A stretch of DNA of 64,000 nucleotides, taken from the NCBI RefSeq assembly GCF_001751365.1, contig NZ_LJGT01000036.1, forward strand, positions 481,827-545,826, in the 5' to 3' direction. Shown here piece by piece: positions 7,958-17,671 of this stretch. The notes under the pieces are model-generated. The model had not been told where the DNA came from. It saw only the letters and a list, made by a program, of their open reading frames with translations, and made no database searches. The translations under genes were made by a program, and so were the position numbers. How positions within the stretch are numbered: position 1 is the first letter of the stretch; each line of letters starts with the position of its first letter. Source of the DNA: Streptomyces abyssalis. GTDB lineage: Bacteria > Actinomycetota > Actinomycetes > Streptomycetales > Streptomycetaceae.

Positions 7958-8785
7958 GTGATTTTGAAGATCACCACCCGCAACGCCCGCTTCCAGCAGT
8001 GGCAGTCGCTGCTGTCCAACCGGAACAAGCGGCAGCGCGCAGGGGAGTTCCTCGTCCAGGGAGTCCGTCCCATCACGGTCGCCGTCGAACGCGGCTGGCC
8101 CGTACGGGCGTTGATCCACTCCACCCGGAAGCCGCTGTCCCGCTGGGCGGAGAACCTGGTGCGTGAGGTGCCGGCGGAGCGGATCGCGATGGCTCCCGAA
8201 CTCCTCGCCGAGCTGGGCGGCAAGGACGAGACCGCCCCCGAGGTCGTGGCGGTGCTCGGGATGCCCGAGGACGATCTGTCCCGCATCGGCGTGGACGACG
8301 GCTTCCTCGGCGTGCTCTTCGACCGTCCCGCCGGCCCCGGCAACATCGGCACGGTCATCCGCTCCGCGGACGCCTTCGGCGCCGGGGGCGTGATCGTGAC
8401 CGGTCACGCCGCCGACGTCTACGACCCCAAGTCGGTGCGGGCCAGCACCGGTTCGCTCTTCGCACTTCCGGCCGTACGCGTGCCCTCCCGGCGGGAGGTC
8501 GTGGAATGGCTGGAGGAGCAGCGGGCTCACGGGCTGCCGGTCGCGGTCGTCGGTACGGACGAGAAGGGCGACACGGACCTCTTCGACTGCGATCTGACCG
8601 GGCCCGTACTGCTGCTCGTCGGGAACGAGACCGCGGGCCTGAGCGCGGGCTGGCGAGAGGTGTGCGATCACACGGTGCGCATCCCGATGGCCGGCTCCGC
8701 GAGCTCGCTCAACGCGGCCGGCGCCGCGACCGCCGTGCTGTACGAGGTCTCGCGGCAGCGCATCGCCGCCGCACGCCGGAGCTGA
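7958..8785 (+). CDS. TrmH/SpoU family RNA 2'-O-methyltransferase
   Basis: This 275-residue protein has an N-terminal substrate-binding part (KRQRAGEFLVQGVRPI). Its SPOUT methyltransferase domain carries motif 1 (PGNIGTVIRSADAFGAGGV), motif 2 (LLLVGNETAGLS) and motif 3 (IPMAGSASSLNAAGAATAVLYE). These form the trefoil-knot SAM site of enzymes that 2'-O-methylate rRNA or tRNA. The specific target nucleotide is not evident. It begins GTG or ATT-near; the frame start at GTG 7958 follows a GGGAGGAAG site. It stands alone on this strand. Confidence 0.9.
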   Translation: MILKITTRNARFQQWQSLLSNRNKRQRAGEFLVQGVRPITVAVERGWPVRALIHSTRKPLSRWAENLVREVPAERIAMAPELLAELGGKDETAPEVVAVLGMPEDDLSRIGVDDGFLGVLFDRPAGPGNIGTVIRSADAFGAGGVIVTGHAADVYDPKSVRASTGSLFALPAVRVPSRREVVEWLEEQRAHGLPVAVVGTDEKGDTDLFDCDLTGPVLLLVGNETAGLSAGWREVCDHTVRIPMAGSASSLNAAGAATAVLYEVSRQRIAAARRS

Positions 8786-8886
8786 CCCCGGCGCCCGCCG
8801 CGCTCCGTACGGAGACTCGGGCCAGGCCGGCCGGTTCCGCGGGTCCGCTGCGGAATGGCCGGTGTGCCGGGGTGGTTGCTCACATC

Positions 8887-9345
8887 ATGACCCGACGTCC
8901 CGGACCTCGCGTCCTGTCCGAAGAGGCACTTTCCGAGCTGCTGGGCGCCCGGCACTTCAGCGTCCTCGCCACCGGCAGGCGCAGCGGCCACCCGCATCTG
9001 ACCACCATGGTGCACAGCTGGGACCCCGAGGCCCGCATCGTGCGCTTCTTCACCACCGCCGGCCGCGTGAAGGTGAGGCACCTGCGGCGCGACCCGCGTG
9101 CGGCCGTGCACGTGCAGGGCGGCGACGTGTGGACCTTCGCCGTCGCCGAGGGCGAGGCGGAGGTCTCCGAGATCACGACCGTGCCCGGTGACGCCATCGG
9201 TCTGGAGGTGCTGGCGATGCTTCCGGAGTCGATGAGGCCCGCGGACGAACGCGCCTTCCTGGAGCAGCTGGTGGACGAACGCCGGGTGGTCATCCGTCTG
9301 AGAGTGGACCGCATGTACGGAACGGCGCTCGACGTCGACGGCTGA
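8887..9345 (+). CDS. PPOX-class pyridoxamine 5'-phosphate oxidase-like protein, probably F420- or FMN-binding
   Basis: The protein has 152 residues, normal for the small split-barrel family. Features are LSELLGARHFSVLATGRRSGHPHLTTM (first strands of the barrel), VRFFTTAGRVKVRHLRRDPRAAVHVQGGD and VVIRLRVDRMYGTALDVDG. Many actinobacterial relatives are F420H2-dependent reductases. Cofactor choice cannot be fixed from these motifs alone. The gene lies about 100 bases downstream of the RNA methyltransferase and may be read with it. Confidence 0.85.
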   Translation: MTRRPGPRVLSEEALSELLGARHFSVLATGRRSGHPHLTTMVHSWDPEARIVRFFTTAGRVKVRHLRRDPRAAVHVQGGDVWTFAVAEGEAEVSEITTVPGDAIGLEVLAMLPESMRPADERAFLEQLVDERRVVIRLRVDRMYGTALDVDG

Positions 9346-9443
9346 CATGCTCCGCACCGTGAACCCAGGCGCCCTGACCGGGTACTGCCGGTTGTCATGT
9401 CACTCCGCCGACATCCGGCGCGGACTCGGTAGCCCGGCGCCGG

Positions 9444-9785
9444 TCAGGTCCCGGCGAGGCCGACCCGTGCGCCGATGTCGTCGCGGTGGGCTGCGCCGAG
9501 GACGGCGTCAAGCAGCCCTGGGAAGCGGGCATCGAGGTCGTCGCGGCGCAGCTCGACGAAGCATCGGGTGCCTTCCTGCCGGGTGCGGGTGACACCGGCG
9601 TCACGGAGCACACGCAGGTGATAGCTGAGGGTGGACTTGGCCACCGGCGCGCGCAGTTCGCTCCATCCGTGTTCGCGGTCGTCGGCGAGTACACGCAGGA
9701 GGCCGACCCGGACGGGGTCGTTGAGCGCCCCCATCACGCCGGTGAGGGTGATCTCGCTCGGAGTGGGGTGCCACGCCTGTTTCAT
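9444..9785 (-). CDS. ArsR-type winged-helix repressor
   Basis: The protein has 113 residues. It starts with the family pattern LTGVMGALNDPVRVGLLRVLAD and continues with a recognition helix (AKSTLSYHLRVLRDAGV) and wing (RQEGTRCFVELRRDDLD). No metal-binding cysteine motif is present, so it probably senses a small molecule. It is divergent from the SDR gene, with the shared 50-base gap occupied by a palindrome. Control of both genes is therefore likely. A start 30 bases further upstream is possible, but it would run into the palindrome. Confidence 0.88.
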   Translation of the reverse strand: MKQAWHPTPSEITLTGVMGALNDPVRVGLLRVLADDREHGWSELRAPVAKSTLSYHLRVLRDAGVTRTRQEGTRCFVELRRDDLDARFPGLLDAVLGAAHRDDIGARVGLAGT

Positions 9786-9797
9786 GTGATCATGGTA

Positions 9798-9830
9798 CAT
9801 TGTTCGATGTTTCACGAACGTAGAACAATG
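9798..9830. promoter_or_regulatory. Palindromic operator shared by the ArsR and SDR genes
   Basis: CATTGTTC (9798-9805) pairs with GAACAATG (9823-9830). An inner GTTCG (9802-9806) pairs with CGAAC (9815-9819). The dyad fills the short divergent spacer and ends 8 bases before the SDR start, a typical place for ArsR-family repression of both promoters. Confidence 0.7.
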
Positions 9831-9838
9831 AGGGGCCG

Positions 9839-10606
9839 ATGACCATCGAATCTCCCGCAGACCTCGCCGGCCGCGTCGTCATCGTCACGGGCGCCGGATC
9901 CGGCATCGGCCGTGCCGCAGCCCGCGCCTTCGCTCACGCCGGCGCCCGTGTGCTGGGCGTCGGCCGCCGCATGGACGCCCTCGAGGAGACCGCCGCCGAC
10001 TCCGCCGCGATCGCCTCCCACTCGGCCGACCTGAGCGACCCGGCGGCACCCGGGGAAGCGGTCGGCGCCGCGCTCGACCGCTGGGGACAACTGGACGTTC
10101 TGGTCAACAACGCGGGAGCCACCAAGCTCATGCTGCTGGCCGACACCACCGCCGAGGGCGTCACCTCACTGTTCGGCCTCAACGTCGTCGCACCCAGCCT
10201 GCTGGCACATGCGGCGCTCCCGCATCTGCGTCAGAGCCGGGGCTCGATCGTCAACGTCTCCAGCACCTACGGCCACCGGCCGCTGCCGGGCGCCGCCCAC
10301 TACGCGGCCTCCAAGGCCGCACTCGAACAGCTCACCCGCAGCTGGGCGGTGGAGCTCGCGGCCGACGGCATCCGCGTCAACGCCCTCGCTCCCGGCCCGA
10401 CCGAAAGCCAGGCCCTGGCCGCCTCCGGACTTTCCGGGACGACCATCGAACAGATCAAGCAGGAAGAAGCCGCGCGGATTCCCCTCGGCCGTCGCGGCGA
10501 TCCCGACGAGGTCGCCGACTGGATCCTGCGCCTGGCCGATCCAGCCGCCACCACCTGGCTCACCGGGCAGATCCTCACCGTCGACGGCGGCCTGGAACTG
10601 ACCTGA
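9839..10606 (+). CDS. Short-chain dehydrogenase/reductase (SDR)
   Basis: The 255-residue length is typical for classical SDRs. The nucleotide-binding motif is GAGSGIGRA near residue 19, followed by LVNNAGA, the catalytic Ser in NVSST, and the active-site YAASK. The C-terminus ends with the usual GQILTVDGGLE. It should reduce or oxidise a carbonyl/alcohol with NAD(P)(H). The substrate is unknown. Likely regulated by the divergent ArsR protein. Confidence 0.92.
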   Translation: MTIESPADLAGRVVIVTGAGSGIGRAAARAFAHAGARVLGVGRRMDALEETAADSAAIASHSADLSDPAAPGEAVGAALDRWGQLDVLVNNAGATKLMLLADTTAEGVTSLFGLNVVAPSLLAHAALPHLRQSRGSIVNVSSTYGHRPLPGAAHYAASKAALEQLTRSWAVELAADGIRVNALAPGPTESQALAASGLSGTTIEQIKQEEAARIPLGRRGDPDEVADWILRLADPAATTWLTGQILTVDGGLELT

Positions 10607-10762
10607 CGGTCCTCGGCATCCCGGGAGACCGCCTGATGAGCCACGTCCCACCGGCAGTCCCTGCGCTCACGACGGCACGCGATGCGAACCGCCGGACGCA
10701 GCAGCCCTGTTGGGGTGATGCGACACGGTGCTCGGCACGGTCACGGACGCGGGAGAACGGCC

Positions 10763-11779
10763 CTACGCCGCGTCCAGCAGCCCCGCGGGGTGCGCCGCGG
10801 AAGCGCCGAACCGCAGCCGTGCCCGGTCCGCCGCCGCCTCGGCACGTCTGGCCTTCTCCTCTCGGGGGTCCAGGGAGAGCTGCAGGGTGGCGAGTTCGGC
10901 GGGCATCAGCTCCTCGGCACGCAGGGCGACCGCCCGCACGCGGGCCCGCTGCAGCCCGAGTCCGTCGTGCAGGGCATAGGCGAGAGCGGTCAGCGCCGGT
11001 GTGTGCGCTGTGGGTTCGGCGAGCGTGCGGGTGCGCGTGGTGACGGAGCGGTCGGCGTAGCGGACGGTGAGGGTCAGCGCACGGGCGGCCTGCCCGGCGG
11101 TACGCATGCGGAAGCCCAGTCCGTCGGCGAGGGCGAGCAGTGCGCGGCGACGCGCGACCGTATCGAGTTCGTCGCGGGCGAAGCGGAGTTCGGCCTTCTC
11201 CGAACGTGCCGGTTCACCGGGAACCACCGGCGTCGGATCGATGCCGCGGGCGCGCTCGTGGAGGAGGCGTCCGGTCTTCGCGCCGAGGATGCGCTGCAGG
11301 GTGGCGGGGGCGGCGCCGGCGACACGGCCGACGGTGTCCAGACCGTACGAGCACAGGGTGCGTGCGGTCACGGCGCCGACGCCGTGCAGTGCCGCGACGG
11401 GTCTGCCGGCGAGGAAGGCGGCGGTCTCCTCCGGGTGCACGGTCCGTACCGAGCCGGCGGGCCCGGAGTGCGCGGCCATCCGCGCGAGCAGCGGGTTGGC
11501 GGCGACGCCGACGGTGCAGTCCGTGCCGTGCAGGGCCAGCGCACGGAGGCGGATGAGCCGGGCCAGCCCGGGCGCGTCGCGGTCGAAGTAGCGCAGCGCG
11601 CCTTGTACGTCGGCGAGCGCGGCGTCGGGCGGCAGCGCCTGCACGACAGGCGTGAAGTCGCCGAGGAGACCGAGGAGGCCGGAGAACTCCGGGCTCTCCT
11701 CCTCCGCGCGTCCGGCGGCCGTCCCCTCGAAGCGGACGTACAGCACGCGGAGTCCGGGACTTCCGGCTGCTTCGCTCAT
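10763..11779 (-). CDS. imuB: ImuB-like Y-family DNA polymerase homologue (translesion accessory)
   Basis: The protein has 338 residues. The N-terminal strand reads RVLYVRFEG where active Y-family polymerases have the metal-binding YVDMD/E sequence, so the first catalytic Asp is lacking. The helix-hairpin-helix region (ALHGVGAVTARTLCSYGLDTV) and little-finger part are recognisable. Non-catalytic ImuB proteins recruit DnaE2 and the beta clamp for SOS mutagenesis. The start at 11779 overlaps the dnaE2 stop as ATGA, so the two are translationally coupled. A start at 11806 is also possible. ImuA is not next to the pair. Confidence 0.8.
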   Translation of the reverse strand: MSEAAGSPGLRVLYVRFEGTAAGRAEEESPEFSGLLGLLGDFTPVVQALPPDAALADVQGALRYFDRDAPGLARLIRLRALALHGTDCTVGVAANPLLARMAAHSGPAGSVRTVHPEETAAFLAGRPVAALHGVGAVTARTLCSYGLDTVGRVAGAAPATLQRILGAKTGRLLHERARGIDPTPVVPGEPARSEKAELRFARDELDTVARRRALLALADGLGFRMRTAGQAARALTLTVRYADRSVTTRTRTLAEPTAHTPALTALAYALHDGLGLQRARVRAVALRAEELMPAELATLQLSLDPREEKARRAEAAADRARLRFGASAAHPAGLLDAA

Positions 11780-14700
11780 CCCGCGCTCCCCGGGCTGGAG
11801 TGCCACAGCTTGCGCAGGGCCTGCGGGGAACCCGCGGAATCGCCGGGCGGGCGCAGGTCGGCCCAGGGGTGCATCTCATATCCCTTGGCCACCTCGACGG
11901 TGCGGCCGCCGTCTCCCTCGGCCACCTCGCCCTGCCCGGACCCGGGTTCCTCTCCCCCGGGCGGCTCCGCCAGCCTGGCGGCCACCGCGTCCAGGCCGCC
12001 GGTGCGGCGCAGTCCGGCCAGTTCGGCCAGGTCCCATGCGGCCGATCCCACCACGCTGAGGCTGCGCGGCCCGCGGCGCTGCACCACTCCCCTCACCAGC
12101 AGCAGCCAGGAGTGGAAGACGGTGTGCGCGCAGGCGGCGTGCGAATCGTCGAAGAAGGCGAGGTCGACCAGTCCGGTGCCGTCGTCGAGGGTGCTGAAGA
12201 TGACGCGCCGGCCGGAGCGGATCGGCGGGGTCTGGGTCGCGGCCTTGGCGCCGGCGACCAGGACCGTCTCACCGTGCCGGACGTCGCGCAGCGCACGTGC
12301 GGAGTGCGCGCCCAGCTCCCGCAGGAACGCGGTGTGATCGTCCATGAGGTGCCGGGAGGCGTCCATGCCGAGTACGCCGAGTTCCGCGCCCAGCCGCTCG
12401 CCGTCGTCGAGGTCGGGAAGCCCGGCCGGCTCGGGTACGGCGGCGTCGCCCAGCGCCAACTGCCCCTCACGAGCGCCCTTGCCGCGCTGCCGGCGGTGCA
12501 GTTCGGCGATCTGCAGCAGCAGGTCACGCCTGTTGCCGCCGGGGGCGAAAGCATCCAACGCCCCCACCTGGGCGAGCTTTTCGGCCACGGGACGTGACGG
12601 CCGCGCCCGACGCCAGAGGTCGGCCAGCGAGTCGTAGGGCTGCTCGGCGGCGATGCGTTCCGCGTCCGCCTCGCTGATGCCTTGCACTTCGGAGAGTGCG
12701 AGACGCAGTCCCCACAGGTGCTGCCCGGCCTCCGGAACGGCCGCGTCCTCAACTCCCTTGGAATCAGACACCAGTTCGATCCGATAAGCGGCCGACGACC
12801 GGTTCACATCCAGCGGCAGCACCGGCACCCCGTGTCTGCGCGCGTCCGCCAGCAGCAGCCGCTTCGGGTACATCCCCGGATCGTGCTCCAGCACCCCCGC
12901 GTAGAAGGCCGCCGGATGATGGGCCTTCAGCCACGCCGACTGGTACGTCGGCACGGCGAAGGCGACGGCATGCGCCTTGCAGAAGCCGTACGAGCCGAAC
13001 GCCTCCACGATCTCCCAGGTGCGTTCGACGGCCTCGTCCGCGTAACCGCGCCGGGACGCCTCCTGCGCGAACCAGACCCGCACCCTCCCCTGCCGCTCGC
13101 CGTCCGAGAGCGCGCGCCGTGCCTCGTCGGCCATGGCACGGCCGCATCCGGTCATGACGGAGACGATCTCGATGATCTGCTCGTGGAAGACGACGACGCC
13201 GAACGTCTCGCGCAGCGCCGGCTCCAGGTCCGGGTGCGGATACGCGGCGGGCCGCCGTCCGTGCCGCGCCTCGATGAACGGGCGCACCATGTCGGCGACG
13301 ACGGGTCCCGGCCGGAACAGCGAGATGTCGACGACGAGATGGTGGAAGCTCTCCGGCTGCAACCGCCCTACCAGGTCGCGCTGGCCCGGCGATTCGATCT
13401 GGAAGCACCCGAGCGTCTCGGCGGAGCGGATCAGCGCGTACGTACGCGGATCGTCCCGGGGCACCTCGTCCAGCACGGGACGGCCGCCCCCCGCCCGTTC
13501 GATCTCGGCGACCGCGTACGCCATCGCGGACTGCATCCGCACTCCCAGCACGTCCAGCTTCAGCAGCCCCATCTCCTCCACGTCGTCCTTGTCGAACTGC
13601 GACATGGGGATGGGCGCCGCCCCCTCGTCCGGAGGACCGAGCGGAATCTCGCCGCTCGTGGGCACGACGGGTGTACGGGCGCGGAGCGAGGCGTCCGAGA
13701 GCAGCACTCCGCACGGGTGCATGGCGATACCGCGGGGCAGCGCGTCCAGCGACTCGACCAGGTCCCAGAAGCGGGGTCCGTACCGCTCGGCGTCCACGCC
13801 GCGCAGCTCGGGGAGCTCATCGAGGGCGGCACGCGCGTCACGCGCCCGTATGTGCGGGAACGACTTGGCGAGCTTGTCGGTCCCGGCGGGGTCCATGCTC
13901 AGCGCGGCGGCCACGTCACGGATGGCGTGCCGCACCCGGTAGGTCTCGGGCATGGCGACGGCGGCGACGCGCCCTTCGCCGAAGCGGTCGAAGATCGCGC
14001 GGTAGACCTCCAGCCTCCGCGCGGACTCCACGTCGATGTCGATGTCCGGCAGCGCGGCGCGGCGCGGCGAGAGGAACCGCTCCATGAGGAGGCCGTGTTC
14101 GACGGGGTCCGCCTGTGCGATGCCCAGCAGATGGTTGACCAGCGACCCGGCGCCCGAGCCGCGTGCCGCGACCCGTACGCCCAGCGCCCTCGCGTCCTCG
14201 ACGACCTGCGCGACGGTGAGGAAGTAGGAGGAGAAGCCCAGGCCTTCGATGATCCGCAGCTCGTGTTCGAGTCTCTCCCAGCGCTCCCGCTGCCCCTCGT
14301 ACCGCCGGGCGACCATCCCGGCCGCACACCGCGAACGCAGCACGCGCTCGGCGCTCCTGCCGCCGCCCGCACCGACCAGCCACGGCTCGGGGAAGTGCAC
14401 ATGCCCGATGCCGATGTCCTGCTCCGGGTCGACGCGGCAGTTCCCCGCGGTCTCCTCGGTCAGCGCCAGCAGCCGGTTCGCGGTGTCGCTCCGGTAGCCC
14501 GCGGCCTGAGCGATGCGCTCCGCGGCCGACGCCATGGCCTCCGGTCCCTTGAGCCACCGCTCCCCGCCGTCCAGTCCCTTCCGTGGATCGATGGGGACCA
14601 GGCGGCGCGCGGCGTCCAGCACGTCCGCGACCGGGCCCTGGCTCGGGTCGGCGTAGCGCACCCCGTTGGCCAGTACGGGCGTCACCCCCTGCTCTGCGGC

Positions 14701-15345
14701 GAGCCCGAGCATCCGCGCGGACTCGCGCAGCGGCACGTGCCCGGCGACCTCCAGCCGCAGCGCCCGCGTACCAAAGATCTCCCGCCAGCCGTCCAGGTGC
14801 CGTGCCGCGCGGTCGGGACGTCCGGCGGCGAGCGACCGGCCGACGTCGGAGTCGGGGCCGAGCAGCACGGTCAGCGCGTCCTCGTGCGTGCCCGCGGCCC
14901 TTCCCCTGCCGGACGCCGAGGCGCCTCCGACCGCGGCCAGGTCCTCCCACTCCAGCAGGGGGCGCTCACCGCCGCCCGCGTGCGCGGCGGTGACCAGCCT
15001 GCACAGCCGGTCCCATCCCTCGGCCCCCTGCCCGGCGAGGAAGACGACACGCTGCGCCGATTCGTCGATGAAGGCACCTCCTCTGACGGGAGTACGGCGG
15101 CGGCGCACCGCGCTCCTCTCCTCCGGCCGCTCCGCCACCGCCAGATCCACCCCGTACACCGGGCGTACGCCGGCATCCGCGCTCGCCCGTGCGAAGCGGA
15201 CCGCTCCGGCGAGGCCGTCCCGGTCGGTGAGCGCGACGGCGTCCATGCCGCGCTCCGCGGCGCGGCCGGCCAGCGTCTCGGGATGCGAGGCCCCGTATCT
15301 CATGGAGAATCCGGAGGCGACGTGCAGGTGCACGAATCCCGGCAT
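11776..15345 (-). CDS. dnaE2: Error-prone DNA polymerase III alpha subunit, DnaE2
   Basis: This 1189-residue protein has an N-terminal PHP domain (MPGFVHLHVASGFSMRYGAS) and a polymerase core with the acidic PDIDID motif (LPDIDIDVE) and DVLGVRMQSA. A helix-hairpin-helix and OB domain follow, ending in HSWLLLVRGVVQRR. It lacks the longer replicative DnaE1 C-terminus. DnaE2 carries out damage-induced translesion synthesis. The ATG at 15345 has GGGAGG eight bases upstream; starts at 15366 or 15399 are weaker. A LexA box lies upstream, so expression should be SOS-induced, together with the coupled imuB-like gene. Confidence 0.93.
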   Translation of the reverse strand: MPGFVHLHVASGFSMRYGASHPETLAGRAAERGMDAVALTDRDGLAGAVRFARASADAGVRPVYGVDLAVAERPEERSAVRRRRTPVRGGAFIDESAQRVVFLAGQGAEGWDRLCRLVTAAHAGGGERPLLEWEDLAAVGGASASGRGRAAGTHEDALTVLLGPDSDVGRSLAAGRPDRAARHLDGWREIFGTRALRLEVAGHVPLRESARMLGLAAEQGVTPVLANGVRYADPSQGPVADVLDAARRLVPIDPRKGLDGGERWLKGPEAMASAAERIAQAAGYRSDTANRLLALTEETAGNCRVDPEQDIGIGHVHFPEPWLVGAGGGRSAERVLRSRCAAGMVARRYEGQRERWERLEHELRIIEGLGFSSYFLTVAQVVEDARALGVRVAARGSGAGSLVNHLLGIAQADPVEHGLLMERFLSPRRAALPDIDIDVESARRLEVYRAIFDRFGEGRVAAVAMPETYRVRHAIRDVAAALSMDPAGTDKLAKSFPHIRARDARAALDELPELRGVDAERYGPRFWDLVESLDALPRGIAMHPCGVLLSDASLRARTPVVPTSGEIPLGPPDEGAAPIPMSQFDKDDVEEMGLLKLDVLGVRMQSAMAYAVAEIERAGGGRPVLDEVPRDDPRTYALIRSAETLGCFQIESPGQRDLVGRLQPESFHHLVVDISLFRPGPVVADMVRPFIEARHGRRPAAYPHPDLEPALRETFGVVVFHEQIIEIVSVMTGCGRAMADEARRALSDGERQGRVRVWFAQEASRRGYADEAVERTWEIVEAFGSYGFCKAHAVAFAVPTYQSAWLKAHHPAAFYAGVLEHDPGMYPKRLLLADARRHGVPVLPLDVNRSSAAYRIELVSDSKGVEDAAVPEAGQHLWGLRLALSEVQGISEADAERIAAEQPYDSLADLWRRARPSRPVAEKLAQVGALDAFAPGGNRRDLLLQIAELHRRQRGKGAREGQLALGDAAVPEPAGLPDLDDGERLGAELGVLGMDASRHLMDDHTAFLRELGAHSARALRDVRHGETVLVAGAKAATQTPPIRSGRRVIFSTLDDGTGLVDLAFFDDSHAACAHTVFHSWLLLVRGVVQRRGPRSLSVVGSAAWDLAELAGLRRTGGLDAVAARLAEPPGGEEPGSGQGEVAEGDGGRTVEVAKGYEMHPWADLRPPGDSAGSPQALRKLWHSSPGSAG

Positions 15346-15410
15346 CGCACGCACCTCCCGCCGCATCCGCACCTTGCCTGTCCTCGGTACACCCACCATA
15401 GACCAGTTTG

Positions 15411-15426
15411 TCGAACTCGCGTTCGA
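15411..15426. promoter_or_regulatory. LexA (SOS) box of the dnaE2 operon
   Basis: The sequence TCGAACTCGCGTTCGA fits the actinobacterial SOS consensus TCGAAC-N4-GTTCGA at every defined base. It lies 66-81 bases upstream of the dnaE2 start. On the minus strand a -10-like TATGGT (15400-15395) follows ten bases later, so LexA would cover the -35 region. Confidence 0.88.
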
Positions 15427-15603
15427 ACGATTCGGGTGACGTTTCCTCGCAGCTCACCGGCGGTACGCGACCAGTGCGCGGCCACGCGGGCAGGGCCCGG
15501 GACCAGCGGTCGGCGGGGTGTCCGGCCGGAGTCCGGGACAGCGGGTTTCCGCGCCGGGAGAACCGCTCCCGCCACCGCGCACGGCGGTGTCACGATCGGC
15601 TCC

Positions 15604-16377
15604 ATGACCCTCGAACGCGTTGCCGTGCTCTCCGACATCCACGGCGTCCTGCCCGCCCTGGAGGCGGTACTGGCCGAGCCGGACGTACGGGCCGCCGACG
15701 CGGTGGTGCTCGCGGGGGATCTCCTCGCCGGGCCGCAGCCCGTCGAGACGCTGGGACTGCTGCGCGATCTCGGCGACCGGGCCGTATGGATCAGCGGCAA
15801 CGCCGACCGCGAACTGGTCGAACTCGCCCGCGGGGACGCGGGCAGGCCCGGCGCCGGCCCCCTGCCCATGGACGCGTGGGCGGCAAGGCAGCTGGGCACG
15901 GCGGACATCGGATTCCTGGCAGGGCTGCCGCCGACCGCACGCCTGGAGGTCGCCGGGCTCGGCCCGGTGCTCTTCTGCCACGCCACCCCACGCGACGACG
16001 CCGAGGTGGTGCTCGTCGACTCCCGGCCCGCGCGCTGGGCCGAAGTGCTGGCAGACGTGGACGCGGACGTACGGGCGGTGGTGTGCGGCCACACCCACAT
16101 GCCGTTCGTACGGCTCACCCATGGGCTGCTGGTCGTCAACCCCGGGAGCGTCGGGATGCCGTACGGACGCCCCGGCGCGCACTGGGCGCTGCTCGGCCCC
16201 GGCGATTCGATGACCCTGCGCCGGACCGTGTACGACTACGCGGCGGCCTGCGCCCGCATCGCGGCCGAGTCGGCGTTCGAGGGTGCGGCGGAGTGGGCGG
16301 AGGAGTACGTGCACGCGCGCAACAGCGCCGAGGACGCGCTCGCCGCCTTCGGGCCGCTCGACGGCCGTGCCCGCTGA
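15604..16377 (+). CDS. Metallophosphoesterase, YfcE-like
   Basis: This 257-residue protein carries all calcineurin-like phosphoesterase motifs in order: VAVLSDIHG, VVLAGDLLAG, ISGNADRE, FCHATP, CGHTHMPF and VVNPGSVG. Two metal ions would be held by these Asp, His and Asn residues. Family members hydrolyse phosphodiesters or phosphomonoesters of small molecules or nucleotides. The natural substrate is unknown. The start codon was placed just before the first motif. The reading frame continues far upstream on this strand, but that part is antisense to dnaE2. Confidence 0.9.
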   Translation: MTLERVAVLSDIHGVLPALEAVLAEPDVRAADAVVLAGDLLAGPQPVETLGLLRDLGDRAVWISGNADRELVELARGDAGRPGAGPLPMDAWAARQLGTADIGFLAGLPPTARLEVAGLGPVLFCHATPRDDAEVVLVDSRPARWAEVLADVDADVRAVVCGHTHMPFVRLTHGLLVVNPGSVGMPYGRPGAHWALLGPGDSMTLRRTVYDYAAACARIAAESAFEGAAEWAEEYVHARNSAEDALAAFGPLDGRAR

Positions 16378-16440
16378 TCACGGCCGCGTGTGACCGATGT
16401 CAAAGAAGTGGCCGACCGTAGAGGCGGCAGGGCAGGGTAG

Positions 16441-17547
<1,107 letters not shown>

Positions 17548-17582
17548 GCTGACACGGGCGAAGCCCCGTAGACGGAACGACG

Positions 17583-17611
17583 GAACCCCCGGGCCGTGCC
17601 CGGGGGCTCCG
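17583..17611 (+). terminator. Hairpin terminator after asd
   Basis: CCCCCGGG (17586-17593) pairs with CCCGGGGG (17599-17606) around a 5-base loop, and three further outer pairs are separated by one mismatch. It lies about 35 bases past the asd stop and before the convergent protease gene. Confidence 0.65.
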
Positions 17612-17671
17612 CGTGTGTGCTGTGACGCTGGTCAGTGCGGGATCACACCGGACGCGTCAGGTGCCGGGACT

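Noticed and set aside
12682..15603. Very long open frame on the plus strand antisense to dnaE2
   Set aside because: It is a codon-bias shadow of a real GC-rich gene: Arg/Pro/Gly/His-rich and without any family motif. Only its end (15604-16377) is a real phosphoesterase gene.
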